Shown: piece by piece, positions 42,008-51,771 of the stretch | Layout of the letters: the number at the start of each line of letters is the position of its first letter | Numbering within the stretch: position 1 is the first letter of the stretch | NCBI GenBank assembly: GCA_003021725.1 | Contig: PXRA01000031.1 | Span: 1,039 to 59,568, forward strand | Direction of reading: 5' to 3' | Length of the DNA: 58,530 bases | DNA from: Halobacteriales archaeon QH_8_64_26 | GTDB lineage: Archaea > Halobacteriota > Halobacteria > Halobacteriales > Halococcaceae | Notes under the pieces: generated by a model | Seen by the model: only the letters and a program-made list of their open reading frames with translations | Databases searched by the model: none | What the model was told of the DNA's origin: nothing | Program-made: the position numbers and the translations under genes

Positions 42008-44692
42008 ATGCGATTCGATCGACTCACAGTCGAGGGGTATCGGTGTTTCGAGGACGCGGACGTCCGCTTCGAGCCGGGGGTGACGGTCGTCCGGGGGGTG
42101 AACGGTGCGGGCAAGTCCTCGCTGCTCGAAGCGTGTTTCTTCGCGCTGTACGGCGCGGCGGCGCTGCGAACCGCGAACGCCACCTTGGAGGACGTTATCA
42201 CCACCGACGCCGAGCGCTGTACGGTCGAGTTGTGGTTCACCCATGCCGGCGGGGAGTATCGCGTGCGCCGGGAACTCAAGCGCTCCCAGGACCGGGCGAG
42301 CCAGGACGTCGCCGTCCTCGAGACCCCTGAGGGTCGGATCGACGGCGCGCGGGCGGTCGACGACCGGATCGCCTCGCTATTCAGGATGGACGCCGAGAGC
42401 TTTCTCGCCTGTGCGTACGTCCGCCAGGGCGAGGTGAACAAGCTCGTCGAGGCCTCGCCCGACGAGCGCCAGGACATCATCGACGGGCTCGTTCGATTGG
42501 GCGTACTCGAAACCTACCGGGATCGCGCCTCACAGGCGCGCCTCGGCGTGAAACACGTCAGGGACTCGGTCGCCGGGGCACTCGAAGACGTGACCGACCA
42601 GTTGGAGGACAGAAGCGAAGAGGACCTCCAAGCAGCCCGCGAGCAGGTCGGAACACAACTAAACGAGATCGGCGAGCGCATCGACGAGCTTCGCGGGGAT
42701 CGCGAGGCGGCCGCAGGGCGCAAGGAAAAAGCCGAGGCGACCATCGAGACACAGGAGGAAGCGCGCGCGGAGTTGGCCGATGCCCGTGAGAAGGTAGCGG
42801 ACCTCGAAGAAACGATCGAGGAGACCGAGGCGAGCCGCGGGGATCTCAAAGGGAAACTGGAGGAAATCGACGAGCGGATCGAGCGGGCGAAGAGAGAAAC
42901 AAAGGAAGCACTCGAGAAAGCGGCAACCGAGGGCGTCGACATCGCGGCCGGCGCGGAGCGGGCGGCGATCGAAGAGGCGCACACGGCGGTCGAGGAGGGG
43001 ATCGAAGACGCCGAGGGCGAGATCAATACTACGGAACTGCGCGTCGAGCAAGCACGCGAGCAGCGAGCGGAGTTAGAGGAAGAAGCCGAGGCACTCGACG
43101 GACGGGCCGAGAAACGCGAACGACAGGCTCAAGACCTCGACGAGGACCGCGAGGCAGCGAAAGCGGAGGTCGAGGAGACCCGCGCTGAGATCGAGAGTAT
43201 CGACGAGCGGATCGCGGGGGCGAAAAAGTACTTCGAGGACGCACCGATCGGATTCGGCGAGGCCGAATCGTTGCGCTCGGAAGCCGAGGGCGAGCGCGAA
43301 GACGTCAGTGAGGAGTTGACAAGCGTCACGAGCGAGCTAAAGGCCACCCGGACGGCGATCGAACGCGCCGAGGACCTGCGCGAGGCGGGGAAGTGTCCGA
43401 CCTGCGGACAGGACGTCGAAGACTCCCCACACGTTCACTCCCTCGACGAGGACCGCGAGCAGGTAGCGGAACTCGAAGGGAGGCGCGAAGAGCTGCGCGA
43501 GCAGGTCGAGGGAATCGACGAGCGGATCGAACGGGCCGAGGACCTCCGGGAGGTCGAGACGACTGTTGGGATGCTGCAAGACAAACGAGAAGCGAAAGAA
43601 GAGGTGCTGGAGGGGCGCACCGAGACGATCGCGGACAAGAAGGATCAAGCCAATCGCTACCGCGAGGAAGCGAGCGAGGCACGCGAGGAAGCCGAGGCGA
43701 AACGCGCCGAACGCGAGGAACTTCTCGAAGAGGTCGAGGAGTACGAGAGCGATCTGGAGACGCTGCGCGAGCGCCGGGCGGGTCTCGAAGAGCGCGGCGC
43801 ACTGCTGGAAACGGCGATCGATGCCGAGGAACGGCGTTCGGACCTCGAAACCGAACGGACGCAGCTCGAAGAACGTCACGAACACCTCGGCGAGTTGCTC
43901 GACGAGCGGCGCGAAGGGCTCGAAGAGAGACGCTCACGTCTGATGGATCTCGAAGAGCGGGTCGAGGAGGAACGCGTCGCCGAGGCGAAGAAGACAAAAA
44001 GGAAGTGCGAAGAGCGGATCGAGGCGATCGACGAGGACCTCGAAGCGGCAGAAACCCGCCGCGACGGGTTCCAGAACCAGCGCGGACGGATCGAGAGCGA
44101 ACTCGACCGGTTCGAGGACCTCCGCGAGCGCCGGGAGGATCTCGAAGAGCGAGCCGCAGCACTCAGGTCGCTCTACGAGGAGTGCGAGGAACTCCAGGGG
44201 ATGTACGCCGACTTGCGCGCGGATCTGCGCCAGCGCAACATCGCGGCGCTCGAACGGCTGGTCAACGAGGTCTTCGATCTCGCCTACCGGAACGACGCCT
44301 ACGATCGGATCACGCTCGACGGGGAGTATCGCGCGACGGTCCACGAGAAATCGGGTGCGACCCTCGCGCCCGGGAAGCTCTCGGGGGGCGAACGGGTCTT
44401 GTTCAATCTCGCGCTCCGGTGTGGGATCTACCAGCTCCTCGTGGAAGGCACTCAGGGCACCGCGCCGATGCCCCCGCTCATCTTGGACGAGCCGACTGCC
44501 CACCTCGATGCGGGTCACATCGAGCGGATCGACGGCGTGGTCTCGCGGATGCGGGAGATCGGTGTCGAACAGACCATCGTCGTCTCACATACCGACGAGT
44601 TGATCGACGCCGCCGATCACCGCATCGAGGTCACCCAGCGGGCGGCGACCAACCGATCGGAAGCTCACGCCGAGAGCGATCTGCTCGTCTGA
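42008..44692 (+). CDS. rad50: DNA double-strand break repair ATPase Rad50
   Basis: An 894-residue SMC-like ATPase. Walker A is GVNGAGKSS (residues 30-38), followed by the Q-loop region CAYVRQGEVNKLV. Two long coiled coils (about 180-440 and 490-730) flank the zinc hook CPTCGQDV, with Cys463 and Cys466. The signature motif is KLSGGERVLFNLALR and Walker B is PPLILDEPTAHLDAG (Asp827, Glu828). The reading frame is intact over its whole length, in contrast to the mre11 gene before it. Confidence 0.97.
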   Translation: MRFDRLTVEGYRCFEDADVRFEPGVTVVRGVNGAGKSSLLEACFFALYGAAALRTANATLEDVITTDAERCTVELWFTHAGGEYRVRRELKRSQDRASQDVAVLETPEGRIDGARAVDDRIASLFRMDAESFLACAYVRQGEVNKLVEASPDERQDIIDGLVRLGVLETYRDRASQARLGVKHVRDSVAGALEDVTDQLEDRSEEDLQAAREQVGTQLNEIGERIDELRGDREAAAGRKEKAEATIETQEEARAELADAREKVADLEETIEETEASRGDLKGKLEEIDERIERAKRETKEALEKAATEGVDIAAGAERAAIEEAHTAVEEGIEDAEGEINTTELRVEQAREQRAELEEEAEALDGRAEKRERQAQDLDEDREAAKAEVEETRAEIESIDERIAGAKKYFEDAPIGFGEAESLRSEAEGEREDVSEELTSVTSELKATRTAIERAEDLREAGKCPTCGQDVEDSPHVHSLDEDREQVAELEGRREELREQVEGIDERIERAEDLREVETTVGMLQDKREAKEEVLEGRTETIADKKDQANRYREEASEAREEAEAKRAEREELLEEVEEYESDLETLRERRAGLEERGALLETAIDAEERRSDLETERTQLEERHEHLGELLDERREGLEERRSRLMDLEERVEEERVAEAKKTKRKCEERIEAIDEDLEAAETRRDGFQNQRGRIESELDRFEDLRERREDLEERAAALRSLYEECEELQGMYADLRADLRQRNIAALERLVNEVFDLAYRNDAYDRITLDGEYRATVHEKSGATLAPGKLSGGERVLFNLALRCGIYQLLVEGTQGTAPMPPLILDEPTAHLDAGHIERIDGVVSRMREIGVEQTIVVSHTDELIDAADHRIEVTQRAATNRSEAHAESDLLV

Positions 44693-44805
44693 ACGAAGTG
44701 TAACTGGACAGGCGTCGATGCCATAGGGAGGTAGCGAGCGTCACACCGGCACTCGTCGCACACGCCGGCCGTGGCCCTTTGTCCACGGAGCGAGTGGGCG
44801 ATGCC

Positions 44806-45294
44806 ATGAGCGTCCCCGATGGCGAAGGTCCCGTAGCGGCGCTTCCCGGGTGGTTCGATTGGCGGTCGCTGCAACTGGGGCTAGAGGGAGGATTCGTCGC
44901 GACCGTCGCGATGACCGCCTTTCGGATGCCGATCTCCGAATCCCTGTCACCATCGGTACACCTCTGTGCGCAGTACCTCGGCGGCGAGGATCCTTCGCAG
45001 TACCGACTGCTCGCGGTCGGGTTGCACCTGCTGTACGGAATGATCACCGGCGGCCTTTTCGCCTGGGGGTTCATCGACCGAGCTCCGAACGAACCGGGAC
45101 GGGCCGAGAGCTACGGCCTCTTCCTCGGTTCGATCTACGGACTGTGCTCCTCGCTGTTCGGCATCCATGTCGTGCTCGATCGGTTGCTCGGCCTCGATCT
45201 GGAGCTAGACGAGGTCGTGATCTTTCACGCGAGCCATGTGATCTACGGCGCGACGCTCGGCGCGTGGATCCGCCTCGGAGATCAGCTACAATGA
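44806..45294 (+). CDS. Haloarchaeal polytopic membrane protein, DUF6789-like
   Basis: 162 residues from the ATG at 44806 (MSVPDGEGPVAALPGW); a TTG at 44779 is a weaker choice. Four hydrophobic stretches are visible: GLEGGFVATVAMTAF, LLAVGLHLLYGMITGGLFAW, YGLFLGSIYGLCSSLFGIHV and VIFHASHVIYGATLGAW. The layout, with a conserved-looking HLLYGMITG and SHVIYGATLGAW repeat pattern, resembles small haloarchaeal membrane proteins of unknown function (DUF6789-like, from memory). No transport or enzyme motif is seen. Confidence 0.7.
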   Translation: MSVPDGEGPVAALPGWFDWRSLQLGLEGGFVATVAMTAFRMPISESLSPSVHLCAQYLGGEDPSQYRLLAVGLHLLYGMITGGLFAWGFIDRAPNEPGRAESYGLFLGSIYGLCSSLFGIHVVLDRLLGLDLELDEVVIFHASHVIYGATLGAWIRLGDQLQ

Positions 45295-45361
45295 GGAGCG
45301 ATCGGCGAACGCTCATTAGGAAGGTCGGTAGTGGAGCCGAATCCGATGGCGAGGACACATC

Positions 45362-45871
45362 TCAGAGGTTCTCTCCCTGATAGTTCCCTTCGTAGATCCC
45401 GGCGTGTTCGGCACGCGCGAGGACGAACTGGGCGATGCGGGCACCGCGTTCGATCTCGACCTCGTGATAGACTTCGAGGAGACCCTCGCCGCGACCGCGG
45501 TAACCGGCGTCCCAGACGGCCGTATCGATCGTACAGGAGTTACGCATGAGCGTCGAGCGCGGATAGACGAACCCGACGTGGCCCTCAGGGACTGCGATCG
45601 TCTCGGCGTAGCGAGCGACGTAGCCTCCGGGTGAGAGCCGGTAGATCGGCGTGCTATCGGCGTTACTGCTGCCCGCTTCGTCCGCGTCGCGAGCACCGTC
45701 TACGGGCGAGACCGTCTCGCGTTCGCCGACCCGCTTTCCGTCCCGGGCGACGCGACCGGGCTCGCGCTGTCGGAAGAGAGCTTCGAGCGTGAGGTCGACG
45801 CCGTTTGGCTGTACCTGTTCGGGGTCGATCGGCGAGAGGTGCTCGGCGACGAAGGCTCCGGATTCGAACAC
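45362..45871 (-). CDS. dUTPase/dCTP deaminase family protein
   Basis: 169 residues from a GTG at 45871 (MFESGAFVAEHLSPID); the frame opens further upstream only from a TTG, and that extension is proline-rich and unlike the family. The trimeric dUTPase/dCTP-deaminase fold is shown by QPNGVDLTLEALF, PRSTLMRNSC, DTAVWDAGYRGRGEGLLEVY and GARIAQFVLARAEH, ending GIYEGNYQGENL. Haloarchaeal members are usually annotated as dUTP diphosphatases that keep uracil out of DNA; deaminase activity cannot be excluded. An acidic insert lies at about residues 45-75. Confidence 0.87.
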   Translation of the reverse strand: MFESGAFVAEHLSPIDPEQVQPNGVDLTLEALFRQREPGRVARDGKRVGERETVSPVDGARDADEAGSSNADSTPIYRLSPGGYVARYAETIAVPEGHVGFVYPRSTLMRNSCTIDTAVWDAGYRGRGEGLLEVYHEVEIERGARIAQFVLARAEHAGIYEGNYQGENL

Positions 45872-46076
45872 GCTCTCGATCCAGGGGGCCGGCGGCAAGT
45901 CCCTATCGGGTCCGGCGGTGCTGCGGTGAACCAAGGAGAACGCGAACGCGAGGACACGGGAGAGAAGGAGGAGCGGCGCGCTGCTATCGGGCGTTGCCGC
46001 TCAGGTCAGCGGGCAACCGGGCGTTCGAGCGTACGGTCCGACGATAGGTGCTCACACGACAATGGAACGCACCGGA

Positions 46077-46083
46077 TTTATAT
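46077..46083 (+). promoter_or_regulatory. TATA box of the aconitase gene
   Basis: TTTATAT ends 24 bases before the ATG at 46107. With the usual 25-base spacing, transcription begins at or next to the start codon, so the mRNA is leaderless. This supports the choice of 46107 over an in-frame ATG at 46062. Confidence 0.65.
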
Positions 46084-46106
46084 TCGCTCGCCGTCCAGCA
46101 CCGAGT

Positions 46107-48077
46107 ATGGGTCAGACAGTCACCGAGAAGATCCTCAGCGAGCACCTCGCTGATGGCGAACTCGAGGTGGGCGAGGAGATCGGCATCGACATCGATCAGG
46201 TCCTCACCCAGGACACCACCGGGACCCTCGTGTGGTTACAGTTCGAGGCACTCGGCCTGGACGAGGTCCAGACCGAACTCGCCGCCCAGTACTGCGATCA
46301 CCAAACCTACCAGTTCGACTTCAAAAACAGCGACGACCACCGTTTCCTCCGATCGGCGGCAGGGACCTTCGGTGCTCACTTCTCCCGGCCGGGCAACGGC
46401 ATCTGTCACAACGTCCACCGGGAGAACTTCGCCGCGCCCGGAAAGACCCTCTTGGGATCCGATTCACACACGCCGACCCCAGGGGGACTCGGCCAGCTCG
46501 CGATCGGGTCGGGGGGCCTCGACGTCGCGGTCGCGATGGGCGGGGGGCCCTACTACATCGAGATGCCCGAGGTCGTCAACGTCCGCTTAGAGGGCGAACT
46601 ACCCGAATGGGCCACCGCGAAGGACGTCATTCTAGAGATGCTGCGTCGCCTGTCGGTCAAAGGCGGCGTCGGGAAGATCTTGGAGTACACCGGTCCCGGC
46701 GTTTCGAACCTGAGCGTGCCCGAGCGGATGACGATTACCAACATGGGCACCGAACTCGGGGCGACCTCCTCGGTCTTCGGTACTGACGAGCGCACACAGG
46801 AGTACTTGGAGAAGCTCGGTCGCGGCGATCAGTACACCGAGCTCCAGCCCGACGAGGACGCCGAGTACGCCGACGAGATCACGGTCGATCTGGGCGAGTT
46901 GGAACCGCTCATCGCCCAGCCCTCCATGCCGGATAACGTCGTCCCGGTGAGCGAGGCAGCGGGCCAGTCGGTCGATCAGGTCATCATCGGCTCGTGTACG
47001 AACGGCGCTTACGAGGACGTCCTGCCCGCCGCGAAGATGCTGGAGGGTCGCCAGATCAACAAGAAAACCGAGATGATCGTCGCGCCCGGCTCGAAGCAGG
47101 CCTCCGAGCTGCTCGCTCGCCAGGGCTGGACGGCCGAACTCATGGCCGCCGGCGTCAACTTCTCGGAGGCGACCTGTGGAGCCTGCATCGGGATCGGCCA
47201 CGTGCCGGCGTCGGATTCGGTCTCGCTTCGGACGTTTAATCGCAACTTCGAGGGCCGGTCGGGCATCGAGGACGACTCGGTCTATCTCTGTTCGCCGGAG
47301 GTCGCCGCTGCCTCGGCCATCGAGGGCGAGATAATCGATCCCCGGGACTTAGCCGAGAAACTCGGCGACTTAGAGCCCCCTGGCTTCGAACTCCCCGAGG
47401 AGTACGACGGCTCGAAGGCCGATCTCATCCGTCCCGACGAGGCGGTCGACGACGGCCTCGTCAAAGGTCCAAATATCGGCGACGTTCCCCTCAAGGACCC
47501 CTTGGAGGAACACCTCGCGGGGTCCGCCCTGCTGAAGATGGACGATAACATCACGACCGACCACATCATCCCGGCAACCCAGGACATCCTGATGTACCGG
47601 TCTAACATCCCCAAGCTCTCGGAGTTCACCTTGTCGAGAGTGGACGCCGAGTTCGCCCAGCGTGCGCTCGACGCCGACGGTGGCTTCCTCGTCGCCGGGG
47701 AGAACTACGGCCAAGGGAGTTCGCGAGAGCACGCCGCGCTCTGTCCGATGTATCTGGGCGTCGAAGGCGTCCTCGCCCGGTCCTTCGCCCGCATCCACAA
47801 GGCGAACCTCTTCAACTTCGGGCTGCTCCCCTTGGAGATCGACGAGGAGACCCACGAGCGAATCGAGCAGGGCGACGACATCGAGATCGTTGACGACGTC
47901 GCCGGGGCCGTGCGCTCGGGGGCCGAGGAGTTCACCATCCGCGTGAACGACGACTGGGAGGCAACGGGCGTGCTCGAAGCCTCCGAACGGGAACGGGAGA
48001 TCCTCGCGGACGGCGGCAAGCTGCCCCATACCCGCGCCCAGCAGGACGGCTCGGGCACGGCACCCGCGGACGACTGA
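46107..48077 (+). CDS. acn: Aconitate hydratase
   Basis: A 656-residue iron-sulfur enzyme that interconverts citrate and isocitrate in the TCA cycle. The start at 46107 (MGQTVTEKILSEHL) is set by the TATA spacing. Family signatures include LLGSDSHTPTPGGLG, the cluster ligands in VIIGSCTNGAYED and SEATCGACIGIGH, MDDNITTDHIIPA, and the swivelling domain ENYGQGSSREHAAL with RSFARIHKANLFNFGLLPLE. Length fits the shorter mitochondrial-like/archaeal type. It stands alone, followed by a T-rich stop. Confidence 0.96.
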   Translation: MGQTVTEKILSEHLADGELEVGEEIGIDIDQVLTQDTTGTLVWLQFEALGLDEVQTELAAQYCDHQTYQFDFKNSDDHRFLRSAAGTFGAHFSRPGNGICHNVHRENFAAPGKTLLGSDSHTPTPGGLGQLAIGSGGLDVAVAMGGGPYYIEMPEVVNVRLEGELPEWATAKDVILEMLRRLSVKGGVGKILEYTGPGVSNLSVPERMTITNMGTELGATSSVFGTDERTQEYLEKLGRGDQYTELQPDEDAEYADEITVDLGELEPLIAQPSMPDNVVPVSEAAGQSVDQVIIGSCTNGAYEDVLPAAKMLEGRQINKKTEMIVAPGSKQASELLARQGWTAELMAAGVNFSEATCGACIGIGHVPASDSVSLRTFNRNFEGRSGIEDDSVYLCSPEVAAASAIEGEIIDPRDLAEKLGDLEPPGFELPEEYDGSKADLIRPDEAVDDGLVKGPNIGDVPLKDPLEEHLAGSALLKMDDNITTDHIIPATQDILMYRSNIPKLSEFTLSRVDAEFAQRALDADGGFLVAGENYGQGSSREHAALCPMYLGVEGVLARSFARIHKANLFNFGLLPLEIDEETHERIEQGDDIEIVDDVAGAVRSGAEEFTIRVNDDWEATGVLEASEREREILADGGKLPHTRAQQDGSGTAPADD

Positions 48078-48084
48078 TACCGAC

Positions 48085-48090
48085 TTTTTT
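48085..48090 (+). terminator. T-run after aconitase
   Basis: Six T residues begin eight bases after the aconitase stop codon, an archaeal-type intrinsic stop. The hairpin at 48129-48153 further downstream could add to termination. Confidence 0.4.
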
Positions 48091-48109
48091 GCTGAGGTCC
48101 TCGTTCACT

Positions 48110-48300
48110 CGCTCCGTTCGTTCATGATTCGAAAGACGCCTTTGGCGTCTTTCGTCATCACGAGAGAACTTCGCTCTCTCGAACGACTGCGGGCTCAGCA
48201 AAAGCCTCGACTAAAAACGCAAACGAGCCGCGAGGCGGCTCGTCCGCACGTGCGATGCTGGTCGCTCCCCGCTACCGCCTGCCGCCGGTCCGCTCACGGT
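48110..48300. repeat. Hairpin-rich non-coding DNA after aconitase
   Basis: The longest element is CGAAAGACGCC-TTT-GGCGTCTTTCG (about 48129-48153, arms 11 bp, perfect). It is followed by a GAGAG/CTCTC hairpin around 48162-48182 and by CGAGCCGC/GCGGCTCG at about 48227-48242. The CTCGCTCCGTTCGTTC-like flanking sequence matches the style of the hairpin block at 19.9-20.3 kb. No protein is encoded. Confidence 0.5.
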
Positions 48301-48483
48301 GAGTCGATTCGTCCCCGTCCGTACAGCATTATCGAAACTACCCGACAGTGATAGGGACGGGTTCGGAGCACCTCACGTGGGGTATGAGACGCTGATACGA
48401 GCAGGGAACCCGGCAAGTGACGGCTATGACCGTGGCATGGTCCGATAGGTGTGTTATCCAACACATGGTAGTCTACCGGAGAC

Positions 48484-48591
48484 ATGGTTCGACGACGAAC
48501 AGGTGCTCTCATGCAACTCGCCGCAGCCGTCATAGGGTTATTCGTTCAGGCCTACCTCTGGAGACAGCTGCTGGACGACATGGAAGGGTGA
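48484..48591 (+). CDS. Possible 35-residue membrane peptide
   Basis: A short frame starting MVRRRTGALMQLAAAVIGLF and ending WRQLLDDMEG. It has three Arg residues followed by a hydrophobic span of about 18 residues (ALMQLAAAVIGLFVQAYL) and an acidic end, the shape of a small single-span membrane protein. A GGAG element lies five bases before the ATG. Nothing else supports it, and the remaining DNA from 48300 to 49067 shows no other gene. Confidence 0.3.
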   Translation: MVRRRTGALMQLAAAVIGLFVQAYLWRQLLDDMEG

Positions 48592-49067
48592 GACGAACCG
48601 ACCTACCCGTCGGTATATGGACTCGCTGCGGGTGCGTTGTATCGGAGCGCGGATCTCTGGATACACGACCGTGACGTCGGCAGGATTCGGACAAACCCCT
48701 ATCGTGGTATCCTCTTCGGTATTTGCAAGACGGGATTTGAACGTCGGCTATGTCCGCAAGACGAGGAGTTTCAGGACGACTTCAGTATCGGCGGAACGGC
48801 CGGTATGGTCGGGTATCGGCTCTGGTTCGGTCTCCTCCGTCCGCTTCCCGGACCCAACGATTGAAACGCTTCGTAGGGTGAAACACTTCGTGATCCCCGG
48901 TCGTTGAAGCGTTCGGCAGGACCGTCCCCACGAAAAACCGTGAAAGCGATCACGGACAGTAAGGAATTCCGCGACAGCCGTGCTCGCCGAACACGCCGAG
49001 GGGTCCGTGCTGTCGATACGGCAACCGACGGCACGGAGGTTTTGACAGTTCGTATCGAAGCGATCGT

Positions 49068-50192
49068 ATGCCGCTCTCGCTTCGCTGTCCGGCCTGTGAT
49101 CGTGAATACGGGCCGGGACCGAACGAGCCCTGGCGGTGTTCGTGTGGAAGCTCCCTCGAATACGCCGAGCGCCCGCTGCCAGAAGGTGAGCCACCCGCGT
49201 TCGCGGCGATCGACAGTCGTGAAGGACTGTGGTCCTTCGAGGAGTTCCTGCCGGTCGAGCGGGAGGTGACCCTCGGCGAGGGCTGGACGCCACTGGTCGA
49301 GACGCCCGACTGGGACTGCGAGTTCAAACTGGAGTACGTTTTTCCGACCGGCAGCTTCAAGGATCGCGGCGCGGCGACGACGCTTTCACGCGCGATCGAA
49401 GCCGGTGCCGAGCGGGTGATCGAGGACTCCTCGGGGAACGCCGGGGCGGCGATCGCGACGTACGCGGCCAGAGCGGGGATCGACGCCGAGATCTACGTGC
49501 CCGCCGGGGCCAAGGAATCGAAGCTGCGAGCGATCTCCCGAACCGGTGCCGAAGTCGTCCTGATCGAAGGAACCAGGGAGGACGTCACGAACGCCTGCAT
49601 CGAGCGCGTCGAGGCGGGCGCTGGGTGGTACGCGAGCCACGCCTGGAACCCCGCGTTCTATGCGGGCACCCAAACCGTGGCCCTCGAGATCGCTGCCCAG
49701 CGCGACTGGAGCGCCCCCGACGCCGTACTCGTGCCGCTGGGCCACGGTACACTCTTTCTGGGAGCGTACCGTGGCTTTCGGGCACTCGCCGACGCCGGCT
49801 GGGTAGAAGAAGTACCACGACTCTACGGCGCACAGGCGGCCGGCTATGACCCGGTTGTACGCCAACTCCACTCGAAATCAAGCGGTCGAGAGAATCGAGG
49901 CCGAGTCGAGGAGTCGGACGAGCGTAACGACCTGGCCGACGGCGTTCGGATCCGCGAGCCGGCGCGTCGCGAGGAGATCACGGAAGCGATCGAGCGGACC
50001 GGCGGGGACGCCCTCGCGATCGACGAGGACGCGACCGAGCGAGCGCTCGACCGGTTGCACCGAGCGGGGTTTGACACCGAGCCGACGTGTGCGGTCGCGC
50101 CCGCTGCTCTAGAGGAGTATCGCGCGCGCGATACGATCGGGAACGAGGAAGACGTCGTCGTCGCGCTCACCGGCAGTGGGCTGAAGTCCTGA
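49068..50192 (+). CDS. thrC: Threonine synthase-like PLP enzyme
   Basis: A 374-residue fold-type II PLP protein. An N-terminal zinc-ribbon-like segment (CPACDREY and CSCGSSL) leads into the catalytic domain. The Schiff-base Lys is in FPTGSFKDRGAATTL, the substrate loop is EDSSGNAGAAIATYAARAG, and the phosphate loop is LVPLGHGTLFLGAYRGF. Archaeal threonine synthases have this layout; the glycine-rich loop reads GHGT rather than the more common GNPG-type sequence, so another threonine-family lyase or synthase is possible. It converges with tiaS, ending 39 bases away. Confidence 0.82.
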   Translation: MPLSLRCPACDREYGPGPNEPWRCSCGSSLEYAERPLPEGEPPAFAAIDSREGLWSFEEFLPVEREVTLGEGWTPLVETPDWDCEFKLEYVFPTGSFKDRGAATTLSRAIEAGAERVIEDSSGNAGAAIATYAARAGIDAEIYVPAGAKESKLRAISRTGAEVVLIEGTREDVTNACIERVEAGAGWYASHAWNPAFYAGTQTVALEIAAQRDWSAPDAVLVPLGHGTLFLGAYRGFRALADAGWVEEVPRLYGAQAAGYDPVVRQLHSKSSGRENRGRVEESDERNDLADGVRIREPARREEITEAIERTGGDALAIDEDATERALDRLHRAGFDTEPTCAVAPAALEEYRARDTIGNEEDVVVALTGSGLKS

Positions 50193-50231
50193 GCCCCTTT
50201 TCTATCTACTCTCACCTACTTCCATCGGCTC

Positions 50232-51539
50232 TCACCGCTCGGGATGAGTCGGCGCGTCGAACCCACCACGAACCAGGGGTTTCGCGACGTGTCGGCGGGC
50301 TCGCGGGGGTACCTCGTACCAGCCGACCTCGAGGTCGCGATCGAGGGCTCGCGGGACTTTCCCCTCGCGATCGGTCCCACAGTTCCGACACCGGTAGCCC
50401 TGCTCGTGCCCGGCGCTCTCCATCGATCGAGCACACTCAGGACAGGTCGGCGTCACCGCCTCGGTTTCGAGCAGATCCCGCACGGCGAATTTCTCCAGTT
50501 TCAGGGTTCCCTCGCTTACCTCCCCACAGACGGTGAGTCGATCGCCGACGCACAGCCCACGCACCCGGTCGCGGAAGCGCTTGGTGGGCTCGAAGGCGAC
50601 ACAGCCCAGCTGTGGAGCCGTGTCGTCCACACCGTCCTCGCCAGCGTCACCGTCGTTTTCGCCGCTTTCGGCGAGTTCGAAATGGACGTGGCCGCCACGG
50701 TGGGTCTCGGGGGCGCTCGCGACGGTACCCGACAGACGGTAGGCACGGCCGTCCTCCACCGTCGAAATCTCCCCTTCACGGAGGTGAGCATCGGTACCCT
50801 GGTTGGTCAGGAACGTCGCAGTGCGTTCGATCGGCTCCGAGTCGACCGCAGTGGCAACCTCACTGGTGGCGTCCCGGTCCTCGCCACGAACGCCGAAGAG
50901 GACGGGACAGGGCGTGCGGGGCACACAGACGGCCTCGCGTTCCCCCCGATCGACGGTGTCCCAGCTGTCGGGGTAGCCCCGCTCGGCGGCGGCGAACAGC
51001 GAGTCGGTATCGACGCTTCGGGGAGTACCCCACCGCTCGGGTTCGCGGTAAGCGACGTGCTCTACGGTCCACTCGCTGAAGGCCCGCCAGGCACCGACCG
51101 CCGCGAGCGCGCCGATCAGGCCTCGCCCGTTTCCCCAGCCATGGGAGGTGTACCCGGCCGCTTCACAGGCCTCGCGGGCGTCGGCGATCGCGAGCCGACC
51201 GCCGGTCGCTCGGGTACTGAACTCGGCGATAGTAGAAGAAACGTCGGCATCGGGGGCGACGACGAGCCCGGGATTCGTGTTCGAATCGGCCGTCTCGGCG
51301 GCCCTCTCGATCGCCTCACAGGCGAGCGCGAACGCTTCTTTTCGACTACAATCGGTGTGAATCGAGAGGGCGGCGTTGCCTCGGGTCTTGTGCTCGATCG
51401 CCGGGTTCAGTCGAACGAGCAGCGACCGCTCGACGCGGTGGTCGCGCTCGCGGAGCCGCGTGGCGACCGTCGCCGCGAGGTAGGTCGTACACATTCCCCG
51501 GTCCCGGGAATCGGTGTCGTCGAGCCCGATGACGGCCAT
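50232..51539 (-). CDS. tiaS: tRNA(Ile2) 2-agmatinylcytidine synthetase TiaS
   Basis: 435 residues from the ATG at 51539 (MAVIGLDDTDSRDRGMCTTY). TiaS attaches agmatine to C34 of the CAU-anticodon tRNA-Ile so that it reads AUA; the enzyme is essential and specific to archaea. The N-terminal GLDDTDS is the kinase-like active-site motif. The middle includes NPAIEHKTRGNAALSIHTD and GYTSHGWGNGRGLIGALAAV. An OB-fold (about 270-370) and a C-terminal zinc ribbon (CPECARSM and CRNCGTDREG) follow. The OB-fold carries an acidic insert. Confidence 0.95.
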   Translation of the reverse strand: MAVIGLDDTDSRDRGMCTTYLAATVATRLRERDHRVERSLLVRLNPAIEHKTRGNAALSIHTDCSRKEAFALACEAIERAAETADSNTNPGLVVAPDADVSSTIAEFSTRATGGRLAIADAREACEAAGYTSHGWGNGRGLIGALAAVGAWRAFSEWTVEHVAYREPERWGTPRSVDTDSLFAAAERGYPDSWDTVDRGEREAVCVPRTPCPVLFGVRGEDRDATSEVATAVDSEPIERTATFLTNQGTDAHLREGEISTVEDGRAYRLSGTVASAPETHRGGHVHFELAESGENDGDAGEDGVDDTAPQLGCVAFEPTKRFRDRVRGLCVGDRLTVCGEVSEGTLKLEKFAVRDLLETEAVTPTCPECARSMESAGHEQGYRCRNCGTDREGKVPRALDRDLEVGWYEVPPRARRHVAKPLVRGGFDAPTHPER

Positions 51540-51771
51540 CACCGGGAGTACGCGAGCGAGGACAAACGGCTTTCGGGTCTTCGCGCCGGCCGGGCGATCG
51601 AGCACCCACGGGGAAGCGGCCGGTCGATAGACGAACGCCTTGGGCGGTCGGGACCGAATCGCGGCCGAGTACCTGTCCGGAATCGATCAGGAGTACATCA
51701 GCCAGCGTTCGGCCCCAGAGCGTCGGAGGAGGTGATTTCCGCGAACAGTGGTGAAATCCCGGGCACAACGG

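Noticed and set aside
43393-44703. A 436-residue alternative frame inside rad50
   Set aside because: It is almost entirely Arg, Gly, Thr and Ala; the rad50 frame carries the zinc hook, ABC signature and Walker B in this interval.
48617-48907. Plus-strand 96-residue frame in the gap before threonine synthase
   Set aside because: Ser/Arg/Thr-rich without acidic bias, no motif and no ribosome-binding or TATA element at the right place.
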